Shown here piece by piece: positions 32,596 to 43,105 of a DNA stretch of 64,000 nucleotides. Position 1 is the stretch's first letter; each line of letters opens with the position of its first letter. Position numbers and translations under genes: made by a program. Source of the stretch: Orientallactaga sibirica (taxonomy: Eukaryota > Chordata > Mammalia > Rodentia > Dipodidae). The stretch lies in the NCBI GenBank assembly GCA_036365145.1, contig JAEOAD010001365.1, positions 1,572,501 to 1,636,500 on the forward strand. The letters run 5' to 3'. The notes under the pieces were generated by a model. The model was not told the DNA's origin and did not search any database. It saw nothing but the letters and a program-made list of their open reading frames with translations.

Positions 32596-32788
32596 TGTGA
32601 TGTTTCTTCTCTGTGTGAAACGCACAGCAGCAATTGCCAAAGCTCTGGTTCCCTGGTTCCCCTGAGCGCGGATTCCTTCCTTTGGAGCTAACTCCAGGAA
32701 GCCGTCTATCAGGACCACACAAGGCAAGCCGGCTAGCTTAGCGTCTGTGCTCTGAGCCAAGATGCCGGGGCTTGACTTTGAGAAGCAG
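32596..32788 (+). other. FFAR2: Candidate untranslated first exon of FFAR2
   Basis: The sequence between the expected start site of the TATA box and a donor-like AAGCAG|GTATTG (GT at 32789). Joined to the acceptor before the ATG it implies an intron of about 0.9 kb. It contains an ATG at 32761 that opens a short upstream frame. Exon ends are predicted from signals only. Confidence 0.35.
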
Positions 32789-33696
32789 GTATTGGGGGGT
32801 CTGGAAGAAGTCTTTCAGAAACAAAGGTATAAGAATCAGACCCAGATGGGGGAGCTAGTGTGCTGGGCAAGGAATCAGGGACCAGGGCATCAAGAAGGAA
32901 CAGAAGGCAAGATTGTGTGGGCAGCAAAGGTTATCAACCCAGGGGAAACTGAGTCACCCATGAAGACAACTTCTGTTGATAGTCAAAAGCTCAGGCTCAG
33001 GGGACACCTATGCTCTGTTGACTTGTGAATACGTGTCTAAAAGTTTGGGGGGGACAGGCCCAAGTGACTTGTCCTTTCTCCTCGGCTGCTCCAGCTTCTC
33101 CTTTTCAGTAGGGTCCCAGAGCCACAGACCAGAGGGGGACAAGACGGAGGGAGAATACGGGCGTGCAAGAGAAGGTAGGGAGCTGGACTGGGAGGTGGGG
33201 GAGTAGCTGGGAGTTGGGCACCAGGAATCTGGGAGAGCCAGAGTGTATGAGCTGGAAGCCTTTTCCCTGAAGCACACCTCCTTTCTCTCTCCCAGCTGCT
33301 ATGCCTTCCTTTCCCACGGGGCTCTCCCTGAGCAAGAGCTTTGGGTCAGACTGGAAGCTGATAACAGCCACTTCCTATTATCTGTGAAGTGACTAGGAAA
33401 AAGATCTGGGAAAAACAGGGAGAATTCCCTTGGGAAGCCAAGGTTGGCCTCCCCCAGCGACACAGGATGGTAAATGTAATAACTGTGGCTTAATATCCCG
33501 CCCAAGGTAAAGTCAATAATTGCTCTGGGCAGTTCTGGCAGGTGGCTTGAGCAAGCAGAGGTGACAAGCAGACAGACAGCCTGTGGCCTGGAGCGGGAGA
33601 GCACTGTGTTGGCTGTGAGCATGCGGAGCCAGAAGAAGGAGGGTCTGCAGGCTGCAAGTGAGGCCTCCTGACTCTGCCCTTTTCCATCCCCCCTTC
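32789..33696 (+). other. FFAR2: Predicted FFAR2 intron
   Basis: Unique sequence between the candidate donor and the acceptor, without recognisable SINEs. That is unusual for this window and suggests constraint or recent sheltering from insertions. Confidence 0.35.
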
Positions 33697-33699
33697 AGC
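33680..33699 (+). other. FFAR2: Splice acceptor of the FFAR2 coding exon
   Basis: A pyrimidine-rich run ends in TTCAG at 33698, so the exon would start one base before the ATG. This agrees with the known FFAR2 structure of an untranslated first exon followed by one coding exon. It also argues against the in-frame ATG at 33658, which would lie in the intron. Confidence 0.7.
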
Positions 33700-34692
33700 A
33701 TGGCACTGGACTGGCACAGCTCCCTGATCCTCACTGCCTACATCCTCATCTTTCTCACGGGACTTCCCGCCAACCTGCTGGCCCTGAGGGCATTCGTGGG
33801 GCGGGTCCGCCAGCCCCAGCCCGCCCCGGTGCACATCCTCCTGTTGAGCCTGACGCTGGCTGACCTCCTCCTGCTGCTGCTGCTGCCCTTCAAGATCGTG
33901 GAGGCCGCGTCCAGCTTCCGCTGGCACCTGCCGCAGGTCGTGTGCGCGCTCACGGGCTTCGGCTTCTACAGCAGCATCTACTGCAGCACATGGCTGCTGG
34001 CGGGCATCAGCGTGGAGCGCTACCTGGGGGTGGCCTTCCCGGTGCAGTACAAGCTCTCCCGCAGGCCTCTCTACGGTGTCATCGCCGCTCTGGTGGCCTG
34101 GATCCTGTCCTTTGGCCACTGCACCATCGTCATCATCGTTCAGTACTTGAACTCAACCCAGCAGGTGGAAACCCAGAATGAACTCACCTGCTACGAGAAC
34201 TTCACCCAAGAGCAGCTGGCCGTGGTGCTGCCCGTGCGCCTGGAGCTCTGCCTGGTCCTCTTCTTCATCCCCATGGTGGTCACCGTCTTCTGCTACTGGC
34301 GCTTCGTGTGGATCATGCTCACGCAGCCCCACGTGGGCGCGCAGAGGCGGCGCCGAGCCGTTGGCCTGGCGGTCGTGACGCTCCTCAATTTCCTCGTGTG
34401 CTTTGGGCCCTACAACGTGTCCCACCTGGTGGGCTTCTACTTGCAGCAGAGCCCCCCGTGGCGCGTGGAGGCCGTGGTGTTCAGCTCCCTCAACGCCACC
34501 CTGGACCCGCTCTTGTTCTATTTCTCCTCCTCCGTGGTGCGCAGAGCTTTCGGGAGAGGCTTGCTGGTGCTGCGCCACCAGGGCATCTCCATGCTCAGGC
34601 GCAAAGCCAAAGAGACAGCAGAGGGGACCAGTGTGGACAAGGGTGCCAGCCAAACAGAGGGCATGCCCAGTTCGGACTTCAACACAGACTAG
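33700..34692 (+). CDS. FFAR2: Free fatty acid receptor 2 (GPR43), class A GPCR
   Basis: Plasma-membrane receptor for acetate, propionate and butyrate; the family couples to Gi/o and Gq and acts in leukocytes, enteroendocrine cells and adipocytes. The frame gives 330 residues, the same length as human FFAR2 as I recall it, with seven hydrophobic segments at about 9-31, 43-63, 80-105, 127-147, 178-201, 220-242 and 256-276. Visible landmarks: N25 in GLPANLLAL (TM1), D55 in LTLAD (TM2), ERY at 106-108, the C82/C164 disulfide pair, glycosylation sequons N151 and N167, GAQRRRRA in loop 3, and DPLLFY at 269-274 in place of NPxxY. Residues known to bind carboxylate ligands in this family are present: H140, R180, H242, R255, Y90, E166 and Y238. 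The C-terminus is GMPSSDFNTD. I chose this ATG because a splice acceptor lies directly before it and MALDWHSSLI aligns with the family N-terminus. The coding exon is uninterrupted and GC-rich compared with its flanks. No frameshift or missing key residue is seen. Confidence 0.97.
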   Translation: MALDWHSSLILTAYILIFLTGLPANLLALRAFVGRVRQPQPAPVHILLLSLTLADLLLLLLLPFKIVEAASSFRWHLPQVVCALTGFGFYSSIYCSTWLLAGISVERYLGVAFPVQYKLSRRPLYGVIAALVAWILSFGHCTIVIIVQYLNSTQQVETQNELTCYENFTQEQLAVVLPVRLELCLVLFFIPMVVTVFCYWRFVWIMLTQPHVGAQRRRRAVGLAVVTLLNFLVCFGPYNVSHLVGFYLQQSPPWRVEAVVFSSLNATLDPLLFYFSSSVVRRAFGRGLLVLRHQGISMLRRKAKETAEGTSVDKGASQTEGMPSSDFNTD

Positions 34693-35350
34693 CCACGTCG
34701 CTGGACTTTCCAGGGGGCTCTGTGCCCACCCACCTGGGTATTGGACGGCTCAAGAGAGGGAACTTCAGATGTACAAATCTTCAAACCCTGCCCGCAGCTG
34801 GGACTTGGTAACAACCAAACCAAACAGCCCTCTCTCCTAGGATGGCATCCCTGCCACCCTGAGTTTTTCTTCCCAGAAGAGGATAGCCCAAGGACACAAG
34901 GAGAAATGGCTAACCCTAGAAGTGTTGTGAGCCCAGGGGTCTCCGGTGCCAAGTAGCTAATGTGAATTCAGTCTTGGAAGCACAGAGCTGTGGACAGTGC
35001 TTTAGACAGTGGCCTGCCTGGCCATGCTGGAAAGGCAGCAACGGAAAGAGATGGGAGAGAGGCCAAATGAGAGCGGAGAAATCTCAAAGTCGTTCTGAAC
35101 CAAGGGACTAGAAGGGAGGGCAGGGGGCTTGGATCTCTCGTTATCTGGCCTCCGTTTTATTGCTGTTGCTTTGTGTTGATGGTCACGTTGTCTCCCTGGC
35201 TAACCTGGTGTCTGGGTGGTGTGTTCATCCTCCATACACCCCACACAGGCCAGGATGTGGGTTGTCAGCCATCAATCCGACATTGACACTGACCTGCTTG
35301 GGAAAAACCAATCTGGCCTGACAGATTGAAAATAAAGATGATGAAATGTA
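34693..35350 (+). other. FFAR2: FFAR2 3' untranslated region (predicted)
   Basis: SINE-free sequence from the stop codon to just after the first good poly(A) signal. Its limits are inferred. Confidence 0.5.
35331..35336 (+). promoter_or_regulatory. FFAR2: Poly(A) signal AATAAA
   Basis: Canonical hexamer about 640 bases after the stop codon, in non-repeat sequence and on the gene's strand. A more distal site cannot be excluded. Confidence 0.5.
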
Positions 35351-35690
35351 GGGGCACTCTCAGTTTCTGTCACACATCTGCATGCACTGGGGAGGCACAT
35401 GCAGGACACAGAGGAGGAAATATGAGCAGGAGTGGGGGCTATCATGGAGACCCCAAAACACATCATCAGACAAGGGTGTCACGGGAACGGGAGCACTGGT
35501 GGGGCCACTTTAGACTGACCACTGGGGAGGGTTAGGGTCAGAGGATGTGGGTGAGCCCCAATTCTGAGCCATCAATCAACCCAGGGGCTTTTAATAGAGC
35601 CCTCCTCAGAACCTACAGTCCTCTCGTTAAGAAGTTTTCTACTAGAACACAGATCCTCTGGGGCCTTGGCCTGCTCCCCTCCCTATTCCA
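35351..35690. other. Unassigned sequence
   Basis: Downstream of the predicted FFAR2 poly(A) site; nothing is recognised. Confidence 0.35.
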
Positions 35691-35928
35691 CTGCGTAATA
35701 CGGGGTGGATGTGGTGGTCAGCCTGCGATCGCAGAGCTCAGAGAGGTGGGCACAGGGCATCCCTCACGCATGCTGGCTAGCTGGACTAGCTGAATGAGGG
35801 GCTCTGGGTTCAGTGAGAGGCCCGCCTCCGAAAATGAGGCGGAGACACTGGCTGTCAGCTTCTGGTCCTCATCCACACACATTCTCCCTCTTGCAATCAA
35901 ATAAATTGAAAATATTTTAAATAATAAT
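35691..35928 (+). mobile_element. B4A-like composite SINE, 5'-truncated
   Basis: 'gggttcagtgagaggcccgc' and an AATCAAATAAATTG tail. Confidence 0.5.
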
Positions 35929-36394
35929 AATAGTAGAGTATATTAAATGTCAGGCAGTGTGACAGAAAAGGAACTAGAAAAGGTAAAGGTAACTTTCCAA
36001 GATCAATAAATAGGAGTTTGAGTCCCAGGGCTTGCTACAAAATGCCTGTTTTTGGCACTGATGGGAGAAGGAAGTAAGAGCGGGCAGGCTCTGGGGCGAT
36101 GTGGCTGGAACAGGATAAGCTTCATTTTATGGAAGAAGCAGCGTGCTCTGTGGCCTTTCTCACAGGAAAGAGCAAAGATCGTGACAAGAAGACGCGCTCT
36201 GACAGCTGCGCTGTTTAAGCACATTGCCCCAGCAAGGCAGGCACTCCCTGATTTCCAAGAATATTCATAGTGAAGATAGAAAGCACACGTCTTAGGACAC
36301 TGGGGAAACACACTTATGACAAGCCCTGAGCCTATAAACTGCCCGACCCCTTCCAACTCTGTCATTCTCAGGGTCTTTAGCAACACCTGCTCAT
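35929..36394. other. Unassigned sequence
   Basis: Nothing is recognised. Confidence 0.35.
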
Positions 36395-36593
36395 CTTGCT
36401 GTTGTTTTTCTTGTTGCTGTGACAAAATGCCTGACAAAAACAGGCTCATGGCCGGGCGTGGTGGCGTACGCCTTTAATCCCAGCACTCGGGAGGCAGAGG
36501 TAGGAGGATCGCCGAGAGTTAGAGGCCATCCTGAGACTATGTAGTTAATTCCAGGTCAGCCTGGACCAGAGTGAGACCCTACCTTGAACAACC

Positions 36594-36624
<31 letters not shown>

Positions 36625-36745
36625 AGGCTCATGGTTTGAGGGGATGCAGTCCCTCATGGCAGAGAAGGCGTGAAGGCAGGTGGCTGGTCATACACATTGC
36701 ACCCACAGTCACAAAGCCAGACAAATGAATGCTGATGTTGAGGCC
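36395..36745 (-). mobile_element. Antisense MaLR-type LTR, split by a B1
   Basis: 'tgtgacaaaatgcctgacaa' opens it; 'gaggggatgcagtccctc' and 'tcacaaagccagac' continue after the B1. Confidence 0.55.
36451..36623 (+). mobile_element. Young B1 SINE with perfect target duplication
   Basis: GCCGGGCGTGGTGGCGTAC to an A run of about 30; CAGGCTCATG lies at 36441-36450 and 36624-36633. Confidence 0.95.
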
Positions 36746-36754
36746 TTTTTCTTC

Positions 36755-36905
36755 TTTATAAAAATATTTTAAAATATTTTATTTTATTTATTTGAGAGAG
36801 AGAAAGAAGCAGAAAGAGAGGAAGAGAATGGGCTCGCCTGGGCCTCCAGCCACTGCAAACAAACTCCAGATGCATGCACCCCATTGTGCATCGGCTTGCA
36901 TGGGT
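36755..36905 (-). mobile_element. B2-like SINE, truncated
   Basis: Antisense 3' half only; it stops at 'gcatgggtcc', where an LTR begins. Confidence 0.8.
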
Positions 36906-37070
36906 CCTTTGTGGTGATGCAGCTGTTCTTGGGTCACCTGGGCTCCTGTAAGTAACCCCTCACCTGGGCTCTGTAAGTAACTCCAATAAACTCATTGGTT
37001 CACCAAAACTGGATTTTGGTGCAATTATTACTTTGGTCTATTATTGGTGCCCTATATGGGATAAACAGAA
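36906..37070 (+). mobile_element. LTR 3' end with primer-site-like sequence
   Basis: CCAATAAACTCATTGG, then 'gcaattattactttgg' and TTGGTGCCCTATATGGGA, which loosely resembles a tRNA primer-binding site of the TGGTGCC type. Confidence 0.45.
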
Positions 37071-37102
37071 GTGTGTTTGTGTCTCCCCACCCTGAGAAAA
37101 AA

Positions 37103-37323
37103 AAAATTAAGATTTTATTTTTATTTATTTATTAGAGACAGAGAGGGGGAAAGAGAGAGCGGGAGAGTGAGAATGGGCCCACCAGGGTCTCCAGCCACTG
37201 CAAACGAACTCCAGACACATGCACCACCATGGGCATCTGGCTTACGTGGGACCTGGAGAATTGAACCAGGGTCCTTAGGCTTCGCAGGCATGCCTCTTAA
37301 CCCTAAGCCATCTCTCCAGCCCT
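37103..37323 (-). mobile_element. B2-like SINE
   Basis: 'tttatttttatttatttatt' to CATCTCTCCAGCCC. Confidence 0.92.
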
Positions 37324-37604
37324 GAGGGAAAAAAAATTATACAACAAGGAGGTCTGTGTAGAAAACTTCACACCCCTCAAGTCAATAACATTCAACTGAG
37401 TTCTGATGAGAAAAGGAGTTCCCATGCAAAGGCTCATGGGAAGAGCATTCTGGAAACAGAAACTGCTAATGTAAAGACCCTAAAGAGAAAATTTTAGCAT
37501 CTCAAGGCCAGATAAAAGTAGAGGGGGCAGGCTACAATGGTGACTTTGAACTTCAGTGGGGTCACTGGAGGGTTGATGATAAGTAGAGCCACTCTGCCCT
37601 GCAC

Positions 37605-37800
37605 CCCAGTGTGATGGTTAATTTTCTTTGTCAGCTCGACTGGACTGAGAGACACTGAGAGGAAAGCAGGTCTTCAGGGCTCTGGCTCCATCCATGGATT
37701 AATCTCTGGTGGAATATTAAGGGGCCAGCCTTGTGCGTGAGGTTATCATAGCACTGAGAGTTCAAGAAGGCATTGACTACATCACACTTGGAGTAAAGCA
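37605..37800 (+). mobile_element. Old LTR-like fragment
   Basis: 'gtgatggttaattttctttg' and 'tcagctcgactggactgag' match the 5' part of the copy at 44565. Confidence 0.45.
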
Positions 37801-37811
37801 TCCATGGTGCA

Positions 37812-37853
37812 CACGCATGTGCGTGTGTGTGTGTGCGTATGTGTGTGTGTGTG
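37812..37853. repeat. (TG)n microsatellite
   Basis: TG run with GCG and TATG interruptions. Confidence 0.9.
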
Positions 37854-38404
37854 ATTTATGAGGAATTAGCTCACACAATTGTGGGGCTGAAAAAAGCTGG
37901 TGGTGCCATTCAAGTCCAAGTCCAAAGGCCTGAGAACCAAGAGTCGGGGAAGACCAGCCCCTGTCTGGCAAAGCGCCAGTCCTCCCTCCCTCACTTTTCT
38001 CCTTCTTTCCAAGCCCTCAACAGACTGGCTGACATCCACCCACACTGGTGAGGTTCTTGTACTTCACTAGTCTAACTCAAACGCTAACCTCACTCAGAAA
38101 CACCCTCAGATATGCACCCAGCAATGATGTGTAACCAGCTACCCGGGCACTCCATGGTCCGGTCCGGTCAAGCAGACACCTGAAACTCCCCATGGCGACA
38201 GGCTGGCCCAGGGCCATGCTGAGACCCACTGAGTGGCAATGCTGGCCACTTGGGAGAGTAACAGAAGATGAGGCCAAGGAGGACAGCAGGGGCCAGGCCC
38301 ACAGAAGGTTTTCAGCTTACCTTTAAAAGGTACTTGCACTTTTAAGGGCTTCTGGGAGCCATTTAAATGCTTGAAGCAAGAGAGTAGAATGATCTGTTCT
38401 TTTT
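37854..38404. other. Unassigned sequence
   Basis: No gene or repeat recognised. Confidence 0.35.
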
Positions 38405-38487
38405 TCTTTTTCTTTTCTTTTGTGAGGCTGGGGACTGAAGCCAGGGCCTCATGCTTGCCCTGATTTGCATTTGAAAAAAAGATCGTC

Positions 38488-38725
38488 TGGGGCTGGAGAG
38501 ATGACTTAGTGGTTAAACGCTTGCCTGTGAAGCCTAAGGACCCCGGTTGAGGAGGCTCGATTCTCCAGGACCCACGTTAAGCCAGAAGCACAAGGGGGCA
38601 CATGCATCTGGAGTTCTTTTGCAGTGGCTAGAGACCCTGGCATGCCTGTTCTCTCTCTCTCTCTACCTGTCTATTTCTGTATCTCTCTCTCCCTCAAATA
38701 AATAAATAATAAAATATATTTTTTT
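38488..38725 (+). mobile_element. B2-like SINE
   Basis: GGGGCTGGAGAGATGACTTAG start; preceded by a short antisense ID fragment at 38420-38460. Confidence 0.9.
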
Positions 38726-38858
38726 AAAGTAATGGATTAAAAAAAAAAGATCCTCTGACTGTGGTGCCTACTGCTGAGCGAAGATGGCTAGATAAAGTGC
38801 GTGACAGTTAAGAAGTCCTAGTTGACTATATGAACAAACAAGGGTTAATCAGACTAGT

Positions 38859-39777
38859 GAGGGGCTGGGGGCGTGGCTCAGCGGTAGAGCACTTGTCTAG
38901 AATCCACACTGAGGGGCTGGGGGCGTGGCTCAGCGGTAGAACACTTGTCTAGAATCCACAGTGAGGGGCTGGGGGCGTGGCTCAGCGGTAGAACACTTGT
39001 CTAGAATCCACAGTGAGGGGCTGGGGGCGTGGCTTAGTGGTAGAACACTTGTCTAGAATCCACAGTGAGGGGCTGGGGGCGTGGCTCAGCGGTAGAACAC
39101 TTGTCTAGAATCCACAGTGAGGGGCTGGGGGCGTGGTTCAGTGGTAAAGCACTTGTCTAGAATCCACAGTGAGGGGCTGGGGGTGTGGCTCAGTGGTAGA
39201 ACACTTGTCTAGAATCCACAGTGAGGGGGCGTGTGTGGCTCAGTGGTAGAGCACTTGAGAATCCACAGTGAGGGGCTGGGGTGTGGCTAGAACATCCACA
39301 GTGAGGGGCTGGGGGCGTGGCTCAGCGGTAGAACACTTGGCAGTGAGGGGCTGGGGTGTGGCTCAGTGGAGAGCACTTGTCTAGAATCCACAGTGAGGGG
39401 CTGGGGCGTGGCTCAGCGGTAGAACACTTGTCTAGAATCCACAGTGAGGGTGGGGTGTGGCTCAGTGTAGAGCACTTGTCTAGAATCCACAGTGAGGGGC
39501 TGGGGCGTGCTCAGAACACTTGTCTAGAATCCACAGTGAGGGGGGGGGGGTGTGGCTCAGTGGTAGAGCACTTGTCTAGAATCCACAGTGAGGGGCTGGG
39601 GCGTGGCTCAGCGGTAGAACACTTGTCTAGAATCCCAGAGCACTTGTCTAGAATCCACAGTGAGGGGCTGGGGGCATGTGTCTGGAATCCACAGTGAGGG
39701 GCTGGGGGCGTGGCTCAGCAGTAGAGCACTTGTCTAGAATCCACAGTGAGGGGCTGGGGGCATGTGTCAGCGTAGTG
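38859..39777 (+). repeat. 52-bp half-ID minisatellite, about 18 units
   Basis: The first seven units start at 38859, 38911, 38963, 39015, 39067, 39119 and 39171, exactly 52 apart. Later units lose pieces. Each carries GGCTGGGGGCGTGGCTCAGC...CACTTGTCTAGAATCC, the A-box half of an ID-type SINE. The last unit continues into a decayed ID 3' half ('tgcttgcgtaacatgctc'). Confidence 0.95.
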
Positions 39778-39835
39778 CTTGCGTAACATGCTCAGTACCC
39801 TCCAGTTTAGTCTCCAAAACCTGAAAAGATCATCT

Positions 39836-40030
39836 AGTGCTGGAGAGATGGTTCAGCAGTTGAGGCGCTTGTCTGTAATATCTAATAACCCAGGCTCAGT
39901 TTCCCAGGACCCACGTAAAGCCAGATGCACAAAGTCGCGTGCATCTGGAGTTTATTTGCAGTGGCTAGTGGTCCTGGCATACCCATTCTTTCTCTCTCTG
40001 CAAATAAAGAAAGAAAGAAATTTTTCAAAG
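39836..40030 (+). mobile_element. B2-like SINE
   Basis: 'gtgctggagagatggttcag' start; tail AAATAAAGAAAGAAAG. Confidence 0.9.
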
Positions 40031-40078
40031 AAAATATCATCTATTCAACGACCCAGGGAACAAGGGAAATGTTTAACA

Positions 40079-40088
<10 letters not shown>

Positions 40089-40112
<24 letters not shown>

Positions 40113-40260
40113 GGTTTTGCGAGGTAGGGTCTCACTCTGGTCCAGGCTGACCTGGAATTAACTATGTAGTCTCAGGGTGGCCTCGAACTCTCGGCGATCC
40201 TCCTACCTCTGCCTCCCGGAGTGCTGGGATTAAAGGCGTGCGCCACCACGCCCGGCTAAG
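40089..40260 (-). mobile_element. Young B1 SINE with target duplication
   Basis: AACAACTAGCTTTT precedes the T run and recurs right after CGCCCGGCTAAG. Confidence 0.93.
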
Positions 40261-40274
40261 AACAACTAGCTTTT

Positions 40275-41612
40275 TATAGTGAGGAAGGGGAAGAAAGAGG
40301 GAAGGGAAGCCCTGATCTCTGTGGCATAGCCCCCCACCCTCATTTCTACCAGCGCAGGCATACTCAACATGGTTTTGTCTCGAGATGGTTATGATCAGTT
40401 TACATGCACAAATGGCAAGCGGCTGATAACCTCTCAGGAAAGCCTTTCATGTTCACTGACTATAAGGTCGGGCAGAGGGCTTCCGACACAATAAACATGA
40501 GCTAAATGGGCCTGGCTGGGCCTGATCCAAGAGCATCCGGGTGGCTGTAGGATTCTGGGGCTCAGTTTGTATTCCCTGCCCTGAATCAGGAAGACAGATG
40601 GGTAAACAGAAATATTAGCACCCAGTTAATGAATAACACAGACAGCAGCCTGGAGCTGCTACCAGGAAACAGGTGGAGGGAGCTCGCTTGGCCTGACCTG
40701 GGGCCAGACCATCAGGAAAAGGGGAAGCTGGTTTTTGAGTATGTCACTTCCCTTTCTGCAAAGATGCTATTGCATTCCTGCCTGACGAGCTGTCACGTGA
40801 CCACAGGCAGAGCTCACAAGCAGTGTGGGCTTTTTGGCCATTGCTGTGGTTGGAGAATATGGGGTAGGTGAGAGTAGGTGAAGAGGAAAGTGACTAGAAG
40901 AAAATACACCCCAAGATTCTATCTCCGCTTGCTTCCACCCCCCACCCCCGCCGCCTCTCAGCTCCGGGCCTCTGGCAGCCTCTCCTTTTGCCTCATTTCA
41001 CCTCATGTGGTTAAAAGACTTTTGACCCATTTTTTCCCTTTTCATTATTTTCCTCTAGTTACAGGAAGTTAGGACATTTCTCATCTACACATTACACATC
41101 CAATCAGGAAATTGGGCCAAAGATTGCTAAGCCCTCAGAAGCAGTCGTGCACTTACCCACTTGGCAATGTTCAGAATGCCTGTTGAGAAAGATGTGAGGT
41201 CCAGCGATGGGGGTGGGAAGCCGGTTCTGGCCACCGCCAGCTGTGTGCCTGTCGCTGACCCAAGGAAGGGCTATCCACAGCTCTAGGGTCTCGGCTTCCC
41301 TCTCCCCATGATCTGCCATCCCCTGCCATCTGTTACCCGAGGTGTGACCAGCCTCAAGGAAACAGTTAGAAAAGTAAACATATAGCTCACAAACATAGCT
41401 GTGTTCAATGAAGTCACTTGTGTGACAGCGGCTGAGGTTTCTAAAGAGCCACAGCAGACGCGGTACCATCTGAGCATTCACTGATGAGCCTGGTGTGTGT
41501 CAGGCCCTGTCCTCAGCACTAGACACACAGCCAAAACTAAGGTCAAGATCCCCGCTCACGTGTCAGTGGGAGAAGCAGCCAGACAGATAGACAGTAGAGA
41601 AGTCACCTGGAC
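40275..41612. other. Low-repeat region without a recognised gene
   Basis: About 1.3 kb free of SINEs. Frames up to 125 codons on the minus strand show no family resemblance. Confidence 0.4.
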
Positions 41613-41705
41613 AGGGCATGGTATCCCATGCCTGGCATCATAGCATTTGGGAGGCAGGAGGATGGCCTGGGGTACGCAGTAAGAGTCTGTCCAAAAAAAA
41701 CAAAA
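41613..41705 (+). mobile_element. B1 fragment with internal deletion
   Basis: 'acagggcatggtatcccatg' joins 'gaggatggcctggggtacgc' without the middle. Confidence 0.6.
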
Positions 41706-41707
41706 GG

Positions 41708-41892
41708 AGGGCTGGAGAGATGGCTCAGAGGTTAAAGCCTAAGAACCAGGGTTTGATTCCCTAGTACCCATATAAGCCAGAAGATGGCACATGTGTCTGG
41801 AGTTCGTTTGCAGTGGCTAGAGGCCCTGGCATGCCCATTCTCTCCCCCTTCTCTCTCTCTCTCTCTCATAAATAAATAACTAAAATGTTAAA
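41708..41892 (+). mobile_element. B2-like SINE, short
   Basis: 'gggctggagagatggctcag'; part of the A-to-B-box spacer is missing. Confidence 0.88.
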
Positions 41893-41999
41893 AAAAAATT
41901 CTTTCTCTTCTAAAGAAAAGGGGGGAGGAGAAAGATAAGGAGGAGGGAGTGTCTTCCTCAATCACACTTCACATTTTCTGCAAGACAGATCTCTTCTCT

Positions 42000-42199
42000 G
42001 AACTTGAAACTCACTAATTTGGTTAGACTAGCTAGCCAGAAAGCCAGACTAGGATCCTCCTGTCTCTGCCTCCCCAGCACAGGGATTCCAGGTATGTGCC
42101 TCCCAGCCCACCTTCTGCGTGGGTGCTGAGGATCCCAGCCCAGGTCCTCATGCTTCCACAGCAAGCACTTTTCTCACGGAGCCGTCTCTCCGGCCCTCT
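42000..42199 (-). mobile_element. B4A-like composite SINE
   Basis: B1-like half ('tctgcctccccagcacaggg') followed by the tRNA-like half in antisense ('caggtcctcatgcttcc'), ending CGTCTCTCCGGCCC. Confidence 0.65.
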
Positions 42200-42292
42200 C
42201 CCGATCTCGCGAGAGCCTTTGCCCTTCTGTGCCCTGTCTTTGTCTTCCCTGGAGTGCACCCTCCTGTAACTTCATTAGAAAACAACTGCTTG

Positions 42293-42555
42293 AGGGCTGG
42301 AGAGATGGCTTAGTGGTTAAGGCACTCGCCTGCAAAGCCTAAGGACCCATGTTTGACTCTCCAGATCCCAAGTAAGCCAGATGCACAAAGGTGAGGCAAG
42401 TGCAAGGTTGCACATGCCCACTAGGTGGTGCAAGCATCTAGAGTTTGATTGCAGTGGCTGAGGCCCTGGAGTGCCAATTTTCTATCTTTCATTTGTGTGT
42501 TGTGTGTGTGTGTGTGTGTGTGTGTGTGTCACTCTTTCCAAAATAAAAAAAGAAA
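42293..42555 (+). mobile_element. B2-like SINE with (TG)n tail
   Basis: 'gggctggagagatggcttag' start; the CT tract is replaced by about 17 TG repeats at 42495-42529. Confidence 0.9.
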
Positions 42556-42924
42556 TAAAGAGAAAATAACTGCTTTAAAGTTCTGCATGTTAAAAAGGTG
42601 CTGAGCATCCTTGAGACCTGCCCCATGCCCTTAGTGCTGGCCACATTGCCTGGTAGAAAGGCCCAGGACTCTGGCACGTGGGTGACGTCCCCACCATGAG
42701 CAGTGCCCTGAGCACCATGATTCATTAGAGTTGTTGTCTCCTGTGTTGGAGGTCTCAGCACCAGCCCGGGCGGTTAACGCAGCGGCAGTTCCAGGTAAGC
42801 CAGACTCTCCTGCCACTGGTGATGCTTCCTCACAATTTGTAACACAAGGGGACCCACATACCCTTGGGAAATTCGGCCTACACCCATCAGCCGAGTGATA
42901 CAAACTCAGCACACCAGAATCAAG
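42556..42924. other. Unassigned sequence
   Basis: Nothing recognised. Confidence 0.35.
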
Positions 42925-42938
42925 AAGACAGTCCTTAG

Positions 42939-43105
42939 CTGGGCATGATGGTGCACACCTTTAATCCCAGCTCTCAGGAGGCAGAGGCAGAGGCAGGAGG
43001 ATCACTGTAAGTCTGAAGGCATCCTGAGACTACAAAGTGAATTCCAGGTCAGTGTGAGCTAGAGTGAGACCCTACCTCGAAAAAAAACCAAAAAAAAAAA
43101 AAAAA
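42939..43105 (+). mobile_element. B1 SINE with target duplication
   Basis: AAGACAGTCCTTAG flanks both ends (42925-42938 and 43106-43119). Confidence 0.93.

Noticed and set aside
33490..34653. Minus-strand frames of 209 and 166 codons and other + frames over FFAR2
   Set aside because: Shadow frames of the GC-rich receptor exon; no family resemblance.
33658..34692. Longer FFAR2 frame starting at ATG 33658 (14 extra residues)
   Set aside because: The extra codons are a pyrimidine-rich splice acceptor tract, and the family N-terminus begins at the ATG at 33700.
38859..39777. CRISPR-like array of evenly spaced repeats
   Set aside because: The units are contiguous with no unique spacers, lie in a mammalian genome, and derive from an ID SINE.
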